This document shows, piece by piece, positions 19,838 through 30,158 of a stretch of 57,460 nucleotides of DNA. Position numbers and translations under genes: made by a program. The stretch is from Alectoria sarmentosa (taxonomy: Eukaryota > Ascomycota > Lecanoromycetes > Lecanorales > Parmeliaceae), in assembly GCA_009733775.1 (NCBI GenBank), contig WOGZ01000222.1, forward strand, positions 1 through 57,460. Direction: 5' to 3'. Below the pieces are notes generated by a model. That model made no database searches. It saw only the letters and a list, made by a program, of their open reading frames with translations, and was not told the origin of the DNA. The stretch's first letter is position 1; each line of letters starts with the position of its first letter.

Positions 19838-21613
19838 ATGTCGCCAAGAAGACCTCATCTTCGCAATCGAAAGAGAATCAAGGCCCCTAGAAGATTTGAA
19901 GATGCAGGTGTTATTACTTCTTCACCCCGCCAAGAGTCATATGAAGAATTGGAAGAAAGTTCTGCACTTGAGGAAGAAATTTACAAGTCACCAAAACCCA
20001 AAAAGCCAAAACCAAAACCACGCGCGTATCATGGAGAAGTGATAGAATTTAACCCTGACCTGCCACCTGCTGCGTTTCCCACGCTCGATCATCCCGATTA
20101 TATTCATAACGGAGGAAATGTTCGCATTGACCTTAAGTCACATTTGTCGCACTTGCAGAGCCAAGAACCCAGGCTGGCGGGTTTTGAGGCAATTAGTCCA
20201 AGTTCCTTGGGTCGTGGTTGCCACCGCAAAGAGATCGATCTCACAGGGAATTATCCAAACGTAACATCAACTGCAGCAGACTTCACACGTTGGGGGTCTC
20301 AAAATATTAGGCAAGTACCGATTACGGTACAGGAGCAGCCAGGGGCCAGCATGCCCTCGAACATCTACGGCGAGTCTACCGACAACGGGCCACGGAATCC
20401 GATATGGGCAAGCAATATGGCGCGTATGGAGGAAGCGGGCAGAATGAGCGACTTGGACAGAAACATTCTGGAAATGGAATCGAGTGACGAGGAAGATGCA
20501 GCTGCCAGGCCCACAAAACTCGCCAGGATGACCGGCGTTCCAGAGTTTCCTACTTGGAATGATCTTACGGCCGCACACAAGCTGAACCTTGCAGATGCCA
20601 TCGCAGAGCTCTACCCAAATCTGGCGCAAGTAATGCATCAGCTACGACTTGGTCTCTCACAGAAAGAGGAGCTAGTCGAACTCATAACTCAACGCCAGGA
20701 CCGAGAAGCTAGAGAGGAGGCGAATCAGCAAAGACTGCAGGAGAAGACAAAGGACGTCCTCCTACAGGGCAGGTCCTTGTCACAGACGGCGTTCCATCAG
20801 ATGGTGGAAGAGAATCTTTACGGGACTATCAGCGAGGATGATAGTATTCCGACAAATCTGAGGGAGCTGAAGAAAGCCAGAGCATATCTCAAATACTGTG
20901 GGTTCGATCCTGCACTAGCTGATGAAGGTTGGGATGTGCCGTCTAACTCGAACGCTTCAACTGGCACAAAACCAACACCTGCGCAGAACAAGCCCAACGC
21001 CAGCCTTTCAAGCACCGCTGCTCTAACTCCACCCAAACCTTCAGATGGACCTTTGTCGCGGCGGCCGGCACTGTTCACTCCTTCTCAAGTATCTCAAGAA
21101 GCCTCGTGCCCGCCCGATCCTCGTCTCGAACTGGTGCAACAACACAGTCAAGGAGCGCTTCCCCAACATCGTCCCACTCCTGGCCACGCTCTGATCGCGC
21201 TGCACTCTCCTGCGGCAAATGTCCCCGTACAGTCCTATCGAGTCGCTCCAGGCAATCAAGGTGGTGATCTACGTGCCGGTTACCCATACACAGCACGCAT
21301 ACCACAGCCTACCCTCCCAGCATTACCAGCACAACCCAACGCCTGGACAGGTCCAGATCTACGAGCAGTCAACAATCCATTCCTGATGGCACGCGGTGCA
21401 TCATCAGTCCATCCCACTTCACCAGAAGAGCGTTCTTTGCCTGTAGGTCCATACTCTCTGGCGCCTAAAGGCCTACCTACAGCGCCAAGACTCCCAACCC
21501 GCCAAAGCAGTGGAAACCCCAGTGTAGGAGCATCAGCTTCGCAAGAGACTGGTGGCAATTTATACAATGGAGACTCGGCCAACAAGAAGAAACGGAAGAA
21601 GGGTGATGCTTGA
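19838..21613 (+). CDS. Hypothetical disordered protein with a short helical core, 591 aa
   Basis: I do not recognise a family. A single long frame opens at an ATG at 19838. Residues 1-70 are basic with a PKPKKPKPKP stretch. About residues 235-370 look folded, starting EFPTWNDLTAAHKLNLADAI and followed by a charged coiled-coil-like segment (QKEELVELITQRQDREAREE...) and ELKKARAYLKYCGFDP. The remainder is Pro/Ser/Ala-rich and ends in KKKRKK, a likely nuclear localisation signal. A nuclear scaffold or regulator is a guess from composition. No introns are needed. Confidence 0.7.
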   Translation: MSPRRPHLRNRKRIKAPRRFEDAGVITSSPRQESYEELEESSALEEEIYKSPKPKKPKPKPRAYHGEVIEFNPDLPPAAFPTLDHPDYIHNGGNVRIDLKSHLSHLQSQEPRLAGFEAISPSSLGRGCHRKEIDLTGNYPNVTSTAADFTRWGSQNIRQVPITVQEQPGASMPSNIYGESTDNGPRNPIWASNMARMEEAGRMSDLDRNILEMESSDEEDAAARPTKLARMTGVPEFPTWNDLTAAHKLNLADAIAELYPNLAQVMHQLRLGLSQKEELVELITQRQDREAREEANQQRLQEKTKDVLLQGRSLSQTAFHQMVEENLYGTISEDDSIPTNLRELKKARAYLKYCGFDPALADEGWDVPSNSNASTGTKPTPAQNKPNASLSSTAALTPPKPSDGPLSRRPALFTPSQVSQEASCPPDPRLELVQQHSQGALPQHRPTPGHALIALHSPAANVPVQSYRVAPGNQGGDLRAGYPYTARIPQPTLPALPAQPNAWTGPDLRAVNNPFLMARGASSVHPTSPEERSLPVGPYSLAPKGLPTAPRLPTRQSSGNPSVGASASQETGGNLYNGDSANKKKRKKGDA

Positions 21614-22676
21614 GCGGGCCTTGAGTGCTGAGTTCCTGTCGGTCAAGCGAGTGCACGATCTACCGATGTGACTGCGATGTGAAAGTTCCACGGTATCGAG
21701 AGCAGTCATTGCCTAGATACTAACAGGGAACGAAGCTGCAGCCTCGATTGGCTCAAGAATTGCTGGAATCAAGGACGTGGAAGTGACAGACGGATAATGC
21801 TTGCTTGCTGGAGTTTATGATTGGCGGAGATCTAATGCACGATACACACTTGTCCGCTTCGGTGAAAATCACATTTGTCCGTAGAACTTCACAGGATGCC
21901 AGACCAATCTACTACTCTTTCCAACTCTAGCTTCCACATCTTCAGGCGTACTTTTGAAGAATTTCGCATTTGTAGCTGTACGAATGCTGAAAACATCGAG
22001 ACTTGGGATCTCAGGAAGCGGGATTATGTTTCTAGCGCAAACAATTTGCAAACTGGGTCTATAAACTGAGAGCGGAAGATCATGCTTGGTACCGTTGGTA
22101 CTACATAGTATCAAAATTGAAGGATTCGATTACCTGCAAGCCCACAGCCCTCGGAGGCCATAAATTTTATAGATCGTCCTTCTCTCAAGATCTGTGTCGT
22201 ACGCGTAAAAGGTCAATTAAGATCGCGTCGCGTCGATCTCTGCTTTTACATCATCATTTGGGGCGTTTCTCCTGTCAGGTACCATTACTCCCAGCCTCGT
22301 TGACTACGCGTTTTTATGCATCCAAGCCGTTTCCTCCTCGTTCTCCCTCTATCAATCACGCTCTCTGTAGTGGACGATCAGCCTTTGCGTTCGAAAGACA
22401 AAGAGCACAACACATCTCCCGTTCACGGGTGGCGAATCTGATCCAATTGCCTCGTAGAGAATTGTTCTCACTACCCCTGAATCATCTCCCCCAAAGACTG
22501 TGAAAGGATACTTATCCTACGAATTCTCTCAGAAAACTACAACGCGATCCATTGCGCGTTCAGACCTATATTCTGGTCGCCCTGTGTCGCCTTATCCCAC
22601 GATTTCTCAAATACTCGTGAGGGCCCCTACCCTTCCTTCCTCATTCGAGACAATAGCCACCACTTCTCTCGCGAAC
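21614..22676. other. Intergenic / 5' region of the remodeler gene, no gene seen
   Basis: No convincing coding frame. The frame that runs into the SNF2 gene is open back to 22500, but its first ATG with a protein-like continuation is at 22677. The pyrimidine-rich segment at 22280-22500 is typical of a fungal promoter or leader. Confidence 0.4.
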
Positions 22677-25060
22677 ATGAGCTCCACACCAATGACGCCC
22701 GGATCCCCCGACGAACTCGCCTCCCCCGCCTCCAGCCCTCCCTCTTCGCCCCCCTCAGCCGCCGACGATGCTTACGACCCCAAGGCCGAGAAGATGCGCG
22801 AGGAAGAAGAGAAATTGCGACAACAAAGTAAACGCGAAGAAAAAGAACGAAAAGAAAGTGAGAGAGAGCGATGGCAGAAAGACGGGCAGGACCCAAGCTA
22901 CATGAAAGATCTAGATTGGTTCCTGAGTCGAAGTCAAGGCTTCTCGTCAACGGTAATGGATCAATTGAAGCAGGCCCTCGAGGCAAGGAAGGTCGGGACG
23001 TCGGCGCAGCCGAAATTGGTGTCAGGTGGCAAAATGAGGGATTACCAGCTTGAGGGGCTGACGTGGCTGACGTGCCTTTATCAAATTGGACTCAACGGCA
23101 TATTAGCTGACGAAATGGGACTTGGGAAGACAGTACAACTGATTTCGTTCCTGGCTTTTCTACGGGAGAATGGGACGAATGGACCGTTCTTGATACTGGG
23201 ACCTTTGAGCACGGTGAACAATTGGGTCAAGGAGTTTGGATTCTGGACCCCGGATATCCCTGTCGTGATGTACCATGGAACACCGCAGGTGCGAGGGCAG
23301 ATAAGACGGCAGCAGCTAAAGGGAGATGCGAAAGGGGTGAAGTTCCCGGTTGTTTGCACAAGTTATGAGATCTGCATGAGGGATAAGAAGTACCTTGCGA
23401 ACTACCCTTGGAAGTTCATCGTCGTGGTAGGGAGGAGTATAGCCCGACCTGTGTTGTGTTCAGTGCTAATGAACCGCAGGATGAGGGCCATCGCTTGAAA
23501 AACTTCAATTGCAAGCTTGTCAAAGAGCTCAAGCAATACCCTTCAGAAGGCCGGCTCATTCTGACCGGAACCCCACTCCAGAACAATTTGACAGAGCTAT
23601 GGTCCCTACTGAACTTCCTCCTTCCCGAAGCATTCTCCGATCTTGAGCATTTCGAAAGCATGTTCGACTTTTCTGACGTGCAAGACAAAAATGGGCACAA
23701 GCAGTTTATGTCGGAAGAACGGCAGAAAAGGACCGTTGCGTCACTCCATGCGATTCTGAAACCATTTCTGCTACGTAGAGTGAAGAACGACGTGGAGACC
23801 AATCTGCCAAAGAAGCGAGAATATATCCTATATGCGCCTATGACTCCAGTCCAGAAAGAACTGTACCGCAAAATTAAAGACAATGACATCAGGTCCTACC
23901 TTGAAGAGAAAGCCATTGAGAGGATTGGCGAGAAGCTCGAAGATTCGAGAGTCAGTGAAATGAAGGGCAAGAAACGCAAGGCAGGAAGCGGAACATCTAC
24001 GCCGAACAAAAGCGCCAAATCCTCGAGAGGCTCGACCCCAGCAAGCAGTATTAGATCCGGCCGCAGTAACAGGCGTCAGACCTACGCTGAAGTGAGCGAC
24101 AGTGAATATTTCAAGCAGATTGAGCAAAGCAGCGAGAGCGAGGAAGTCGACGACGAAGAACAAGAGAAGCGTGACCGAGAGTCGACGCTTGCACAAGCGA
24201 GGAAAGAGGTCAGCCAGAAGAAGCTACAGAACCCCGTCATGCAGCTTCGCCTGGCATGCAACAGCCCCCATCACTTTTCCTGGCCTTGGGCACCAGACCA
24301 TGATCCAGACGAAACTTTGATTACCGACTCCGGCAAAATAGTGATGCTCGACCGCCTGGTTCCTTACTTATTTGCCAATGGGCACAAGGTCATCCTTTTC
24401 TCCCAATTCTCGAAACAGCTCGACATTCTCGAGGAATGGGCCACGACGCTACGTGGTTGGCCTGTCTGCCGGATCGATGGAGCTGTCAAAGCTGAAGATC
24501 GTGCCGATCAGATCGAAGCCTTCAACACCGAGCCTGATCATAAACTCTTTCTTCTCAGCACGCGTGCGGGAGGGCAAGGCATCAACCTGACGTCAGCGGA
24601 TACGGTCATTCTTTTTGATAGTGATTGGAATCCGCAACAGGACTTGCAAGCACAGGACAGGGCCCATCGCATCGGGCAGACCAGGCCGGTCATCATCTAT
24701 CGCCTCGCCACCAAAGGGACCGTTGAGCAAACTCTGTTGGAAAAGGCAGACGGCAAGCGACGCCTTGAAAAGCTGGTGATCCAGAAGGACAAGTTCAGGA
24801 GCATACTTGACCGTAGGCCTAACAGAAAGGGAGAAGACGAATACACGGAATTGCAGCAGATCCTAGCCAATGAGGACTTTGAAAATTACGATCCAGGCGA
24901 GGGGGCGGACATATTGAGTGATGCGGACTTGAAACTGTTGACTGACAGGAGTGAGGCAGCGTATGTGAGAGCGGAGAAGGGCGAAGGCAGTGGAGACAAG
25001 TTTAGGACCATTGAAACCAAGGCGGACGGGCAGGATATACTGGGTAGCATGGGGAAGTGA
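22677..25060 (+). CDS. SNF2-family chromatin remodeler, LSH/HELLS/DDM1 (Irc5, MUS-30) type, 776 aa
   Basis: Exons 22677-23426 and 23480-25060 with a 53-nt intron give 2331 nt in frame. The ATPase N-lobe starts with MRDYQLEGLTWL and carries Walker A (ADEMGLGKT, about residue 140), the DEGH box immediately after the intron, and LTGTPLQNNL. The C-lobe carries VILFSQFSKQLDILEEW, STRAGGQGINL and QAQDRAHRIGQ. No bromodomain, chromodomain or SANT/SLIDE domain is present, which with the 776-aa length and the segment NPVMQLRLACNSPHHF points to the LSH subfamily. A Lys/Ser-rich and acidic insert of about 100 residues separates the lobes. The family remodels nucleosomes in the nucleus; plant and animal members are needed for DNA methylation of repeats, and the Neurospora member MUS-30 acts in genome stability. 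Confidence 0.9.
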
Positions 25061-26014
25061 GAAGGCGTCATGGTTTCATCATTTCATGGGATCGTTTGAT
25101 AATTGGATAATGATGATGGGAAGCGTCGTGATTTCATACTCGAAAGTAGCATGAGAGGAAGCTTGTACTCTACCGTATGAATAGAATACCTTACCTTGTG
25201 AATAGAATACCTAGCGTATCCTCCAAAATCGGTGGCCTGATCTTCACCATAAGTACCTTACCATACTCTACTCACTCCCAACATGCTAAAGTAAGCTGCA
25301 TCATGCTCATCATGCTACTCTCTATGAGTGGCGAACTTTTAGCACTAGATCTAATAAAGCTAGTCCCTCGGGCTGAGTTGCTTCCCTTGTTTCCCCACAC
25401 ATTATTGCTCGTAGAGCAGGCAGAAGCGGGGCGCCGTTCCTTTAGCCCCTATCTACGGTCGACCTGATGTGTGAAAGTGTGCAAGGTTACTTTAAGGTGT
25501 TAAGAAAACCCAACGCTTGGGCCAATGAAGCGAAGTGGTCGAATGAACAACTCATCCCACCCCTCGCCCATCCACCGCTCATTCCTCTCCGCCAAACAAT
25601 CCAATCACACTCTATTGATGAATACAACCCGCATCAGATGACGTCCGCACTCTGCACTTCCATATTCTGATCGCCCAAGATAAAACAAGAGAATCGAGAT
25701 TCGCCCCTCATCCACAGAAGAGGAATAGAGAAAAAGAGAAAAAGAGATCCCACACTACTTTACCTGCAAAAAGCAATCAAGCTTTGTACGTAAATTACCC
25801 TTCTACCATCCACGCCCCTCCTTCTTGGCGTCTCATCCTTCTCCTCACTCTCCTCTTCTCGCCCTTGCGCCACAATAAACCGACAATAGTCGACAAACAT
25901 GGCGGAGACTGCTCTCGCTCTCGGCCTAAAAAGTACATATCTTCCCCTTCCATTCATCGTGACCCCAATGTACCTCATTTAGGAGCTTTGTGGCTCTCTT
26001 GTGTAACGTTCAAA
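25061..26014. other. Intergenic, no gene seen
   Basis: Contains a short direct repeat (tgaatagaatacct at about 25177 and 25199) and the promoter of the next gene. An ATG near 25899 opens a short frame (MAETALALGL) that could be spliced to the next gene as an upstream exon with a 50-nt intron. I left it out for lack of support. Confidence 0.4.
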
Positions 26015-27307
26015 ATGACCGACTTTGCTGAACTTGCCATGGAAGGTGTGCCTCTAGTCACCGAACACTACGACAAAGTCTACGATCCTCTCAAAGATAA
26101 GACCAAACAGGGTATACAAAAGGTCAAGAAAATGCGTGAGAAGAGACGTACTCAAGGTGGCGGCTACGAATCCGAGACCGACGAAGAAATCGAGTATGAC
26201 GCACCACCACGACGTAATTTCACAGAGCCCACTCGTAGGAGGAGTCCTCGCGATGATGACCGACGCCGCTCTCGTCGTGATTATGATGATGTGGTAGAGG
26301 AGAGATACGTCTACAAGGGTCCGAACAAAGATCGTGCAAAGTCCATGGGCAGAAATGGCTGGAATGGCGGACGTGGTGATGGACGAAAAGGTAAGTCCAC
26401 AATATCTTTCACTGGCGCTAAATGCGATGCTCACCTCGTTTCAGGAAGTCGCCGTGATTACTCCGACTCCGAATCTTCCGTCTCTCCTCGACCCCGCGAA
26501 CGCCGTAAATCCCTTGGGGAAAAGGCACTTCTTGCACTTGGTCTGGGAGGAGCTGCAGGTGCAGCGGCAGGCAGCAATCGCGACAAGAGACGTTCTCGCT
26601 CTCGAAGGAGGCGCTCACCCTCCACTTCGTCGTCTAGCAGTGATGATGGATACTATCGTCGACGGGTCAATCGCAACCGCGGCCCATCCGGGGACTATGA
26701 TGACGACCGCACACCAGCACGGTACAAACCGGCCGGCTACCTTCAGAACGGAGACCGAGAAGGTGGTAGCGAACGTGGTGGTGGGCAACAGGTTGCTCGC
26801 CGAGATAATCGAAGCGAGGTTGGATCACGCAAAGGAGGTGAGAGCAAGAAAGACAACAGCTCCTCGGAATCATCAGATGTTTGCTCCTCCTCCGAAGATG
26901 ACCGCCGTACCAAGAAAATGAAAGGCAAGGAATACCTGACCGCCGGCCTTGCCGCTGTGGCCACCATCCACGCCGCTCACAGCGTCTATGCATCTATGGA
27001 AGCCCGTGACAAGCGCCACATGGAAGTCGCCAAAGGAGAGCTCTCGCCTGAAGAGGCACGCAAAAAGAAGAATAAGGCCAGAATCCAAGACGCGGCTGCT
27101 ATCGGTATTGCAGCTCTGGGTATCAAAGGAGCGTACTCGGAGTGGCAGGAAGTCCAGGAGAATCGTCACGAGCTCGCAGAACAGATGGAGGAGAGGAAGA
27201 AGAGACACGAGAAGAGGGTGAAGAGACTGGAGAAGCAATCGAACGGGGGTTCTGGTGGTGGTCGGAGTCGCTCTGAAGCGCCAAGTAGGAGGAGAGATCG
27301 GAGCTAG
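26015..27307 (+). CDS. Arg/Ser/Gly-rich protein with Ala-rich helical segments (DUF3824-like), 412 aa
   Basis: Exons 26015-26390 and 26445-27307. The 54-nt intron keeps the frame open, so a naive reading would translate it, but its borders (GTAAGT and CAG) are textbook. The N-terminus MTDFAELAMEGVPLVTEHYDKVYDPLK looks conserved. It is followed by Arg/Ser/Asp-rich low-complexity sequence, an Ala/Gly stretch (LLALGLGGAAGAAAG) and a C-terminal region with two Ala-rich helices (LTAGLAAVATIHAAHSVYASM and DAAAIGIAALGIKGAYSEW), then a charged coiled coil. This pattern resembles fungal DUF3824-type proteins. Function unknown. The start at 26015 was chosen over earlier in-frame codons because it begins the ordered N-terminus. 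Confidence 0.72.
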   Translation: MTDFAELAMEGVPLVTEHYDKVYDPLKDKTKQGIQKVKKMREKRRTQGGGYESETDEEIEYDAPPRRNFTEPTRRRSPRDDDRRRSRRDYDDVVEERYVYKGPNKDRAKSMGRNGWNGGRGDGRKGKSTISFTGAKCDAHLVSGSRRDYSDSESSVSPRPRERRKSLGEKALLALGLGGAAGAAAGSNRDKRRSRSRRRRSPSTSSSSSDDGYYRRRVNRNRGPSGDYDDDRTPARYKPAGYLQNGDREGGSERGGGQQVARRDNRSEVGSRKGGESKKDNSSSESSDVCSSSEDDRRTKKMKGKEYLTAGLAAVATIHAAHSVYASMEARDKRHMEVAKGELSPEEARKKKNKARIQDAAAIGIAALGIKGAYSEWQEVQENRHELAEQMEERKKRHEKRVKRLEKQSNGGSGGGRSRSEAPSRRRDRS

Positions 27308-28308
27308 AATGGTGAACATACGGTGCTGCTCCGTACAAAGCAGCAGTACCGCTAACGCTCATGAAGGGGCACTTGAATCCCCCGCACACTTTCCACGATG
27401 ATGACGGCCTCAGCGATGAATGACAAGCGAAAGGATCTTCGAGATCGAACGGTCCACAAGTCCCTGAGCTCTCAGCACTCTTTAGGAACAGGGCCACACA
27501 CATTCCTCGCTTGACGAATTTCCTATGTCCCTCTCATGCATTTGCGAAGGCAGCCTGCTAGCATGGCGTTCTGACTCACATGCATGTTCTAGACAAGATA
27601 AAACACAGCAGGACTGCATAGCGAGCTTTTTCCAAGAAGGTTCTCTTCTTCATGTACTCATGCATGCATGCCATTAGATAACCAGGTATTGAATGAACGA
27701 GAAGTCAAAAATAGCCCTGTTCTTGGAGCAATTCAGCAAAAGTCTCCACTGACAAGTGTTGTGCGTTTGTTTCCTCCACAATGGTACCAGCCGCAACAGC
27801 CACGCCCAAAAATTGCCTCGACTCATTGTACCTCTATGTTCTTTGACCAAGAGGGTCGGTTTGACGACCAACACCAAAGATAGCTGAAGAAAGGGTTGAG
27901 TCAGGGCATCATCCGAAGAGCAGGATCTCTGTCATGTTCAGTCTACGCATTTATCCTGGAAGGGGGGCGAATGGAAGCCAGTACTACGTACTTGAGATAA
28001 GAAATCAAGCTTCTCAAGGACGATTTCGTGGCTAACGGAGCCGAGACCGACAAGTTGTAGGGTGCTCAAATCTTCTCAGTGTTGTCCCCAATTCGGTGGT
28101 CTCGAGAAATTCTCTAATCAGAGGGTTTAGCCGACTCAATGTCTTCTTTTCTTTTACGTCCAAACAAATCTCTTTGCTCCAGTCTCGTTGAAGGTCCTGC
28201 AATTGAGTGCCGCTCTGTCTCGACGATTGCACATTCGAATTCTAAAGAAGCACTTGACATTTACGGAAGTAGGCATAGGATATCTGACATTCAAATAGCA
28301 TAGCCATC
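27308..28308. other. Intergenic, no gene seen
   Basis: About 1 kb without a convincing coding frame, only short composition-driven frames on both strands. Confidence 0.4.
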
Positions 28309-29523
28309 ATGGTCGGCTTAACAGGAATGGCTCTCCACATCCTCACCATCTTTCAAGACGCCTCCGTCGGCCTCATCAACCTAACATTCACACCACATCT
28401 CTCATTCGACTTTGCCCATGTCAACTCCATGGTCCGCATCGCCGTCGCCCTCAATGACAACAAGAACGGTCCTACCCAAGCCGATGGTCGAGCCCCCTCA
28501 CTCGTTGCCTTCAACGAGAAAGAATGGTACATCGGCGCCTCGGACTGGATCGCTAAGAATCATGTGAAGAGTGGGAGCTATCTGGATATAGTGGTGCATC
28601 AGGAGGACTATGGCTCGGGGGAGGAGCCGACTTATTTGCAAGTGCTAGGCAAGGATGATGCGGTCTGCATTGCGTATATTGGGCAGACGTGGCCGGATGG
28701 CCAGCAGAGAGGATGGTTGGGGGATGTGGGGAGGGGATGTGGGAAGAGGTGGTTTTACAGCAATGTTGAAGTTGGGGAGGAGATGTATAAGCCTGGTGAG
28801 TGTCATGGAGACGGAGAACAGGGGCTGCGCTATGCATACCTTCAACGGGAATGGAAAGAAAATGAACTGATACCCTGACGGACTGTACCTGGCTCGATCG
28901 TGACCACGCCAGAGACGGCACCGACGCTATCGAAAACATCGAGGCAGCTGCAATGCAGATCCATATGCAGGTACGGTCCCCTTGCCCATCTCCTCAAAAG
29001 CCCCAGCTGTCCATGCATTACCTCATCTCTTCGGCCATAGGATTTCGCAAACCTCACCGATCCCTATCCCACGGATCCCTCCTACTATTGCACCTCTCCC
29101 GCCCTCCTCTTCGTCCGCGACTTCGACTACGCATTTAAGCTCGCATGGTCCGAAGACACAGTCCCGACACGCTCCCGCATTGCATTCTGGAAAGACGACG
29201 GCTTCAAGTTCAAACGCCAAGTATACCCCCACCGCCGTCCTCAATCCTCCAAACGATCCCCGGCCCTGCGCAGGAAGCTAGTCTCCAGCACGCAGGAGAA
29301 GCATAGCGCAAAGGCACTTTGCGAAAGCGACACGAGTCACGGACCGGATTTTGTGAGTCATTCAGAAGGCTTGTTTTGCGATATGGGAGCCAAGAGGGTG
29401 TGGCCTGTTTGTAAAACGACGGAGGTGGAGGTGGGGTGTTATCACTGGGGGACGCATAGTTTGGTTACAGAGAGGGAGGGGAGAGTGGAGAGGGGGTACG
29501 CAGATGTTGAAGAATGGGTGTGA
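28309..29523 (+). CDS. Hypothetical fungal protein, 352 aa if spliced; first acceptor abnormal
   Basis: Three exons fit by frame and protein continuity: 28309-28795, 28882-28970 and 29041-29523 (1059 nt). The second intron (28971-29040) is GT..AG. The first (28796-28881) has a perfect donor GTGAGT and a CTGAC branch site, but the position where AG is needed (28880-28881) reads GG. The joined product would read KPDCTWLDRDHARDG, which looks right. If the intron is retained, translation stops after about 189 residues. The protein has several cysteines in the second half and aromatic-rich segments (YIGQTWPDG, YYCTSPALLFVRDFDY) but no signal peptide that I can see. I do not recognise a family. It may be a recent pseudogene. 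Confidence 0.5.
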
Positions 29524-30158
29524 GTGAGTTGGATGGGTGATTTGGCAGGGACGTCGGCGAGCTTTCAGAGAAAAGTGGCATTTCAAGGCGCCGAAGATGT
29601 TTTGATTTCTCATCAACTTTGGTTTCAGAAGACGGTTGAAATTGTTGCTTAGTTATGTAATTAAGACACTCAGTCAGTCCAACAGCATGTGCTCTTCTTG
29701 AACTCTTGAAGGTGTGGAGACGCTCAGACAGTGCCTCGAGTGCTGCCAACCTTCCTAATATACTTTAGGGAGTTGACGCTCAGGGTGTGGTCATACCAAC
29801 GCTTCAGACCCAAAGAGGCTACTCTCTCTTAAGTCGCAGTACTTTTATTCATCGCGTTTTTGCATGATGAATTATGTAAGTCTTACAAGAGGAATTCCTT
29901 CCTTCTCCCTCGCCCGTCTTTCCTTTATAATGAGATTGGCAAGCCGAGCTTTGATGAGATGCCCGTCGTCTCTGTTCCAGGAAGCATTACTCATGTAAAA
30001 GGCCAACCGCCGGCGAAGCGCTCGATGTTGTCTCACAATCTAGTGCAAGAGGACCACAGCTTGTCTCAAGGACAGCCCCCACGCAGGCCTTATAGAAGTG
30101 CAGTCACTGCATTGAATAGACTTGAACCCTCTTGACCAGGCCTTTTCGAATCGCTGCC
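29524..30158. other. Intergenic, no gene seen
   Basis: Promoter region of the NLR gene. A 91-residue frame at 29860-30135 lacks any recognisable feature and is not called. Confidence 0.4.

Noticed and set aside
25899..25983. Upstream exon MAETALALGL joined to the gene at 26015
   Set aside because: Possible with a 50-nt intron, but the ATG at 26015 already starts a conserved-looking N-terminus; left as an alternative only.
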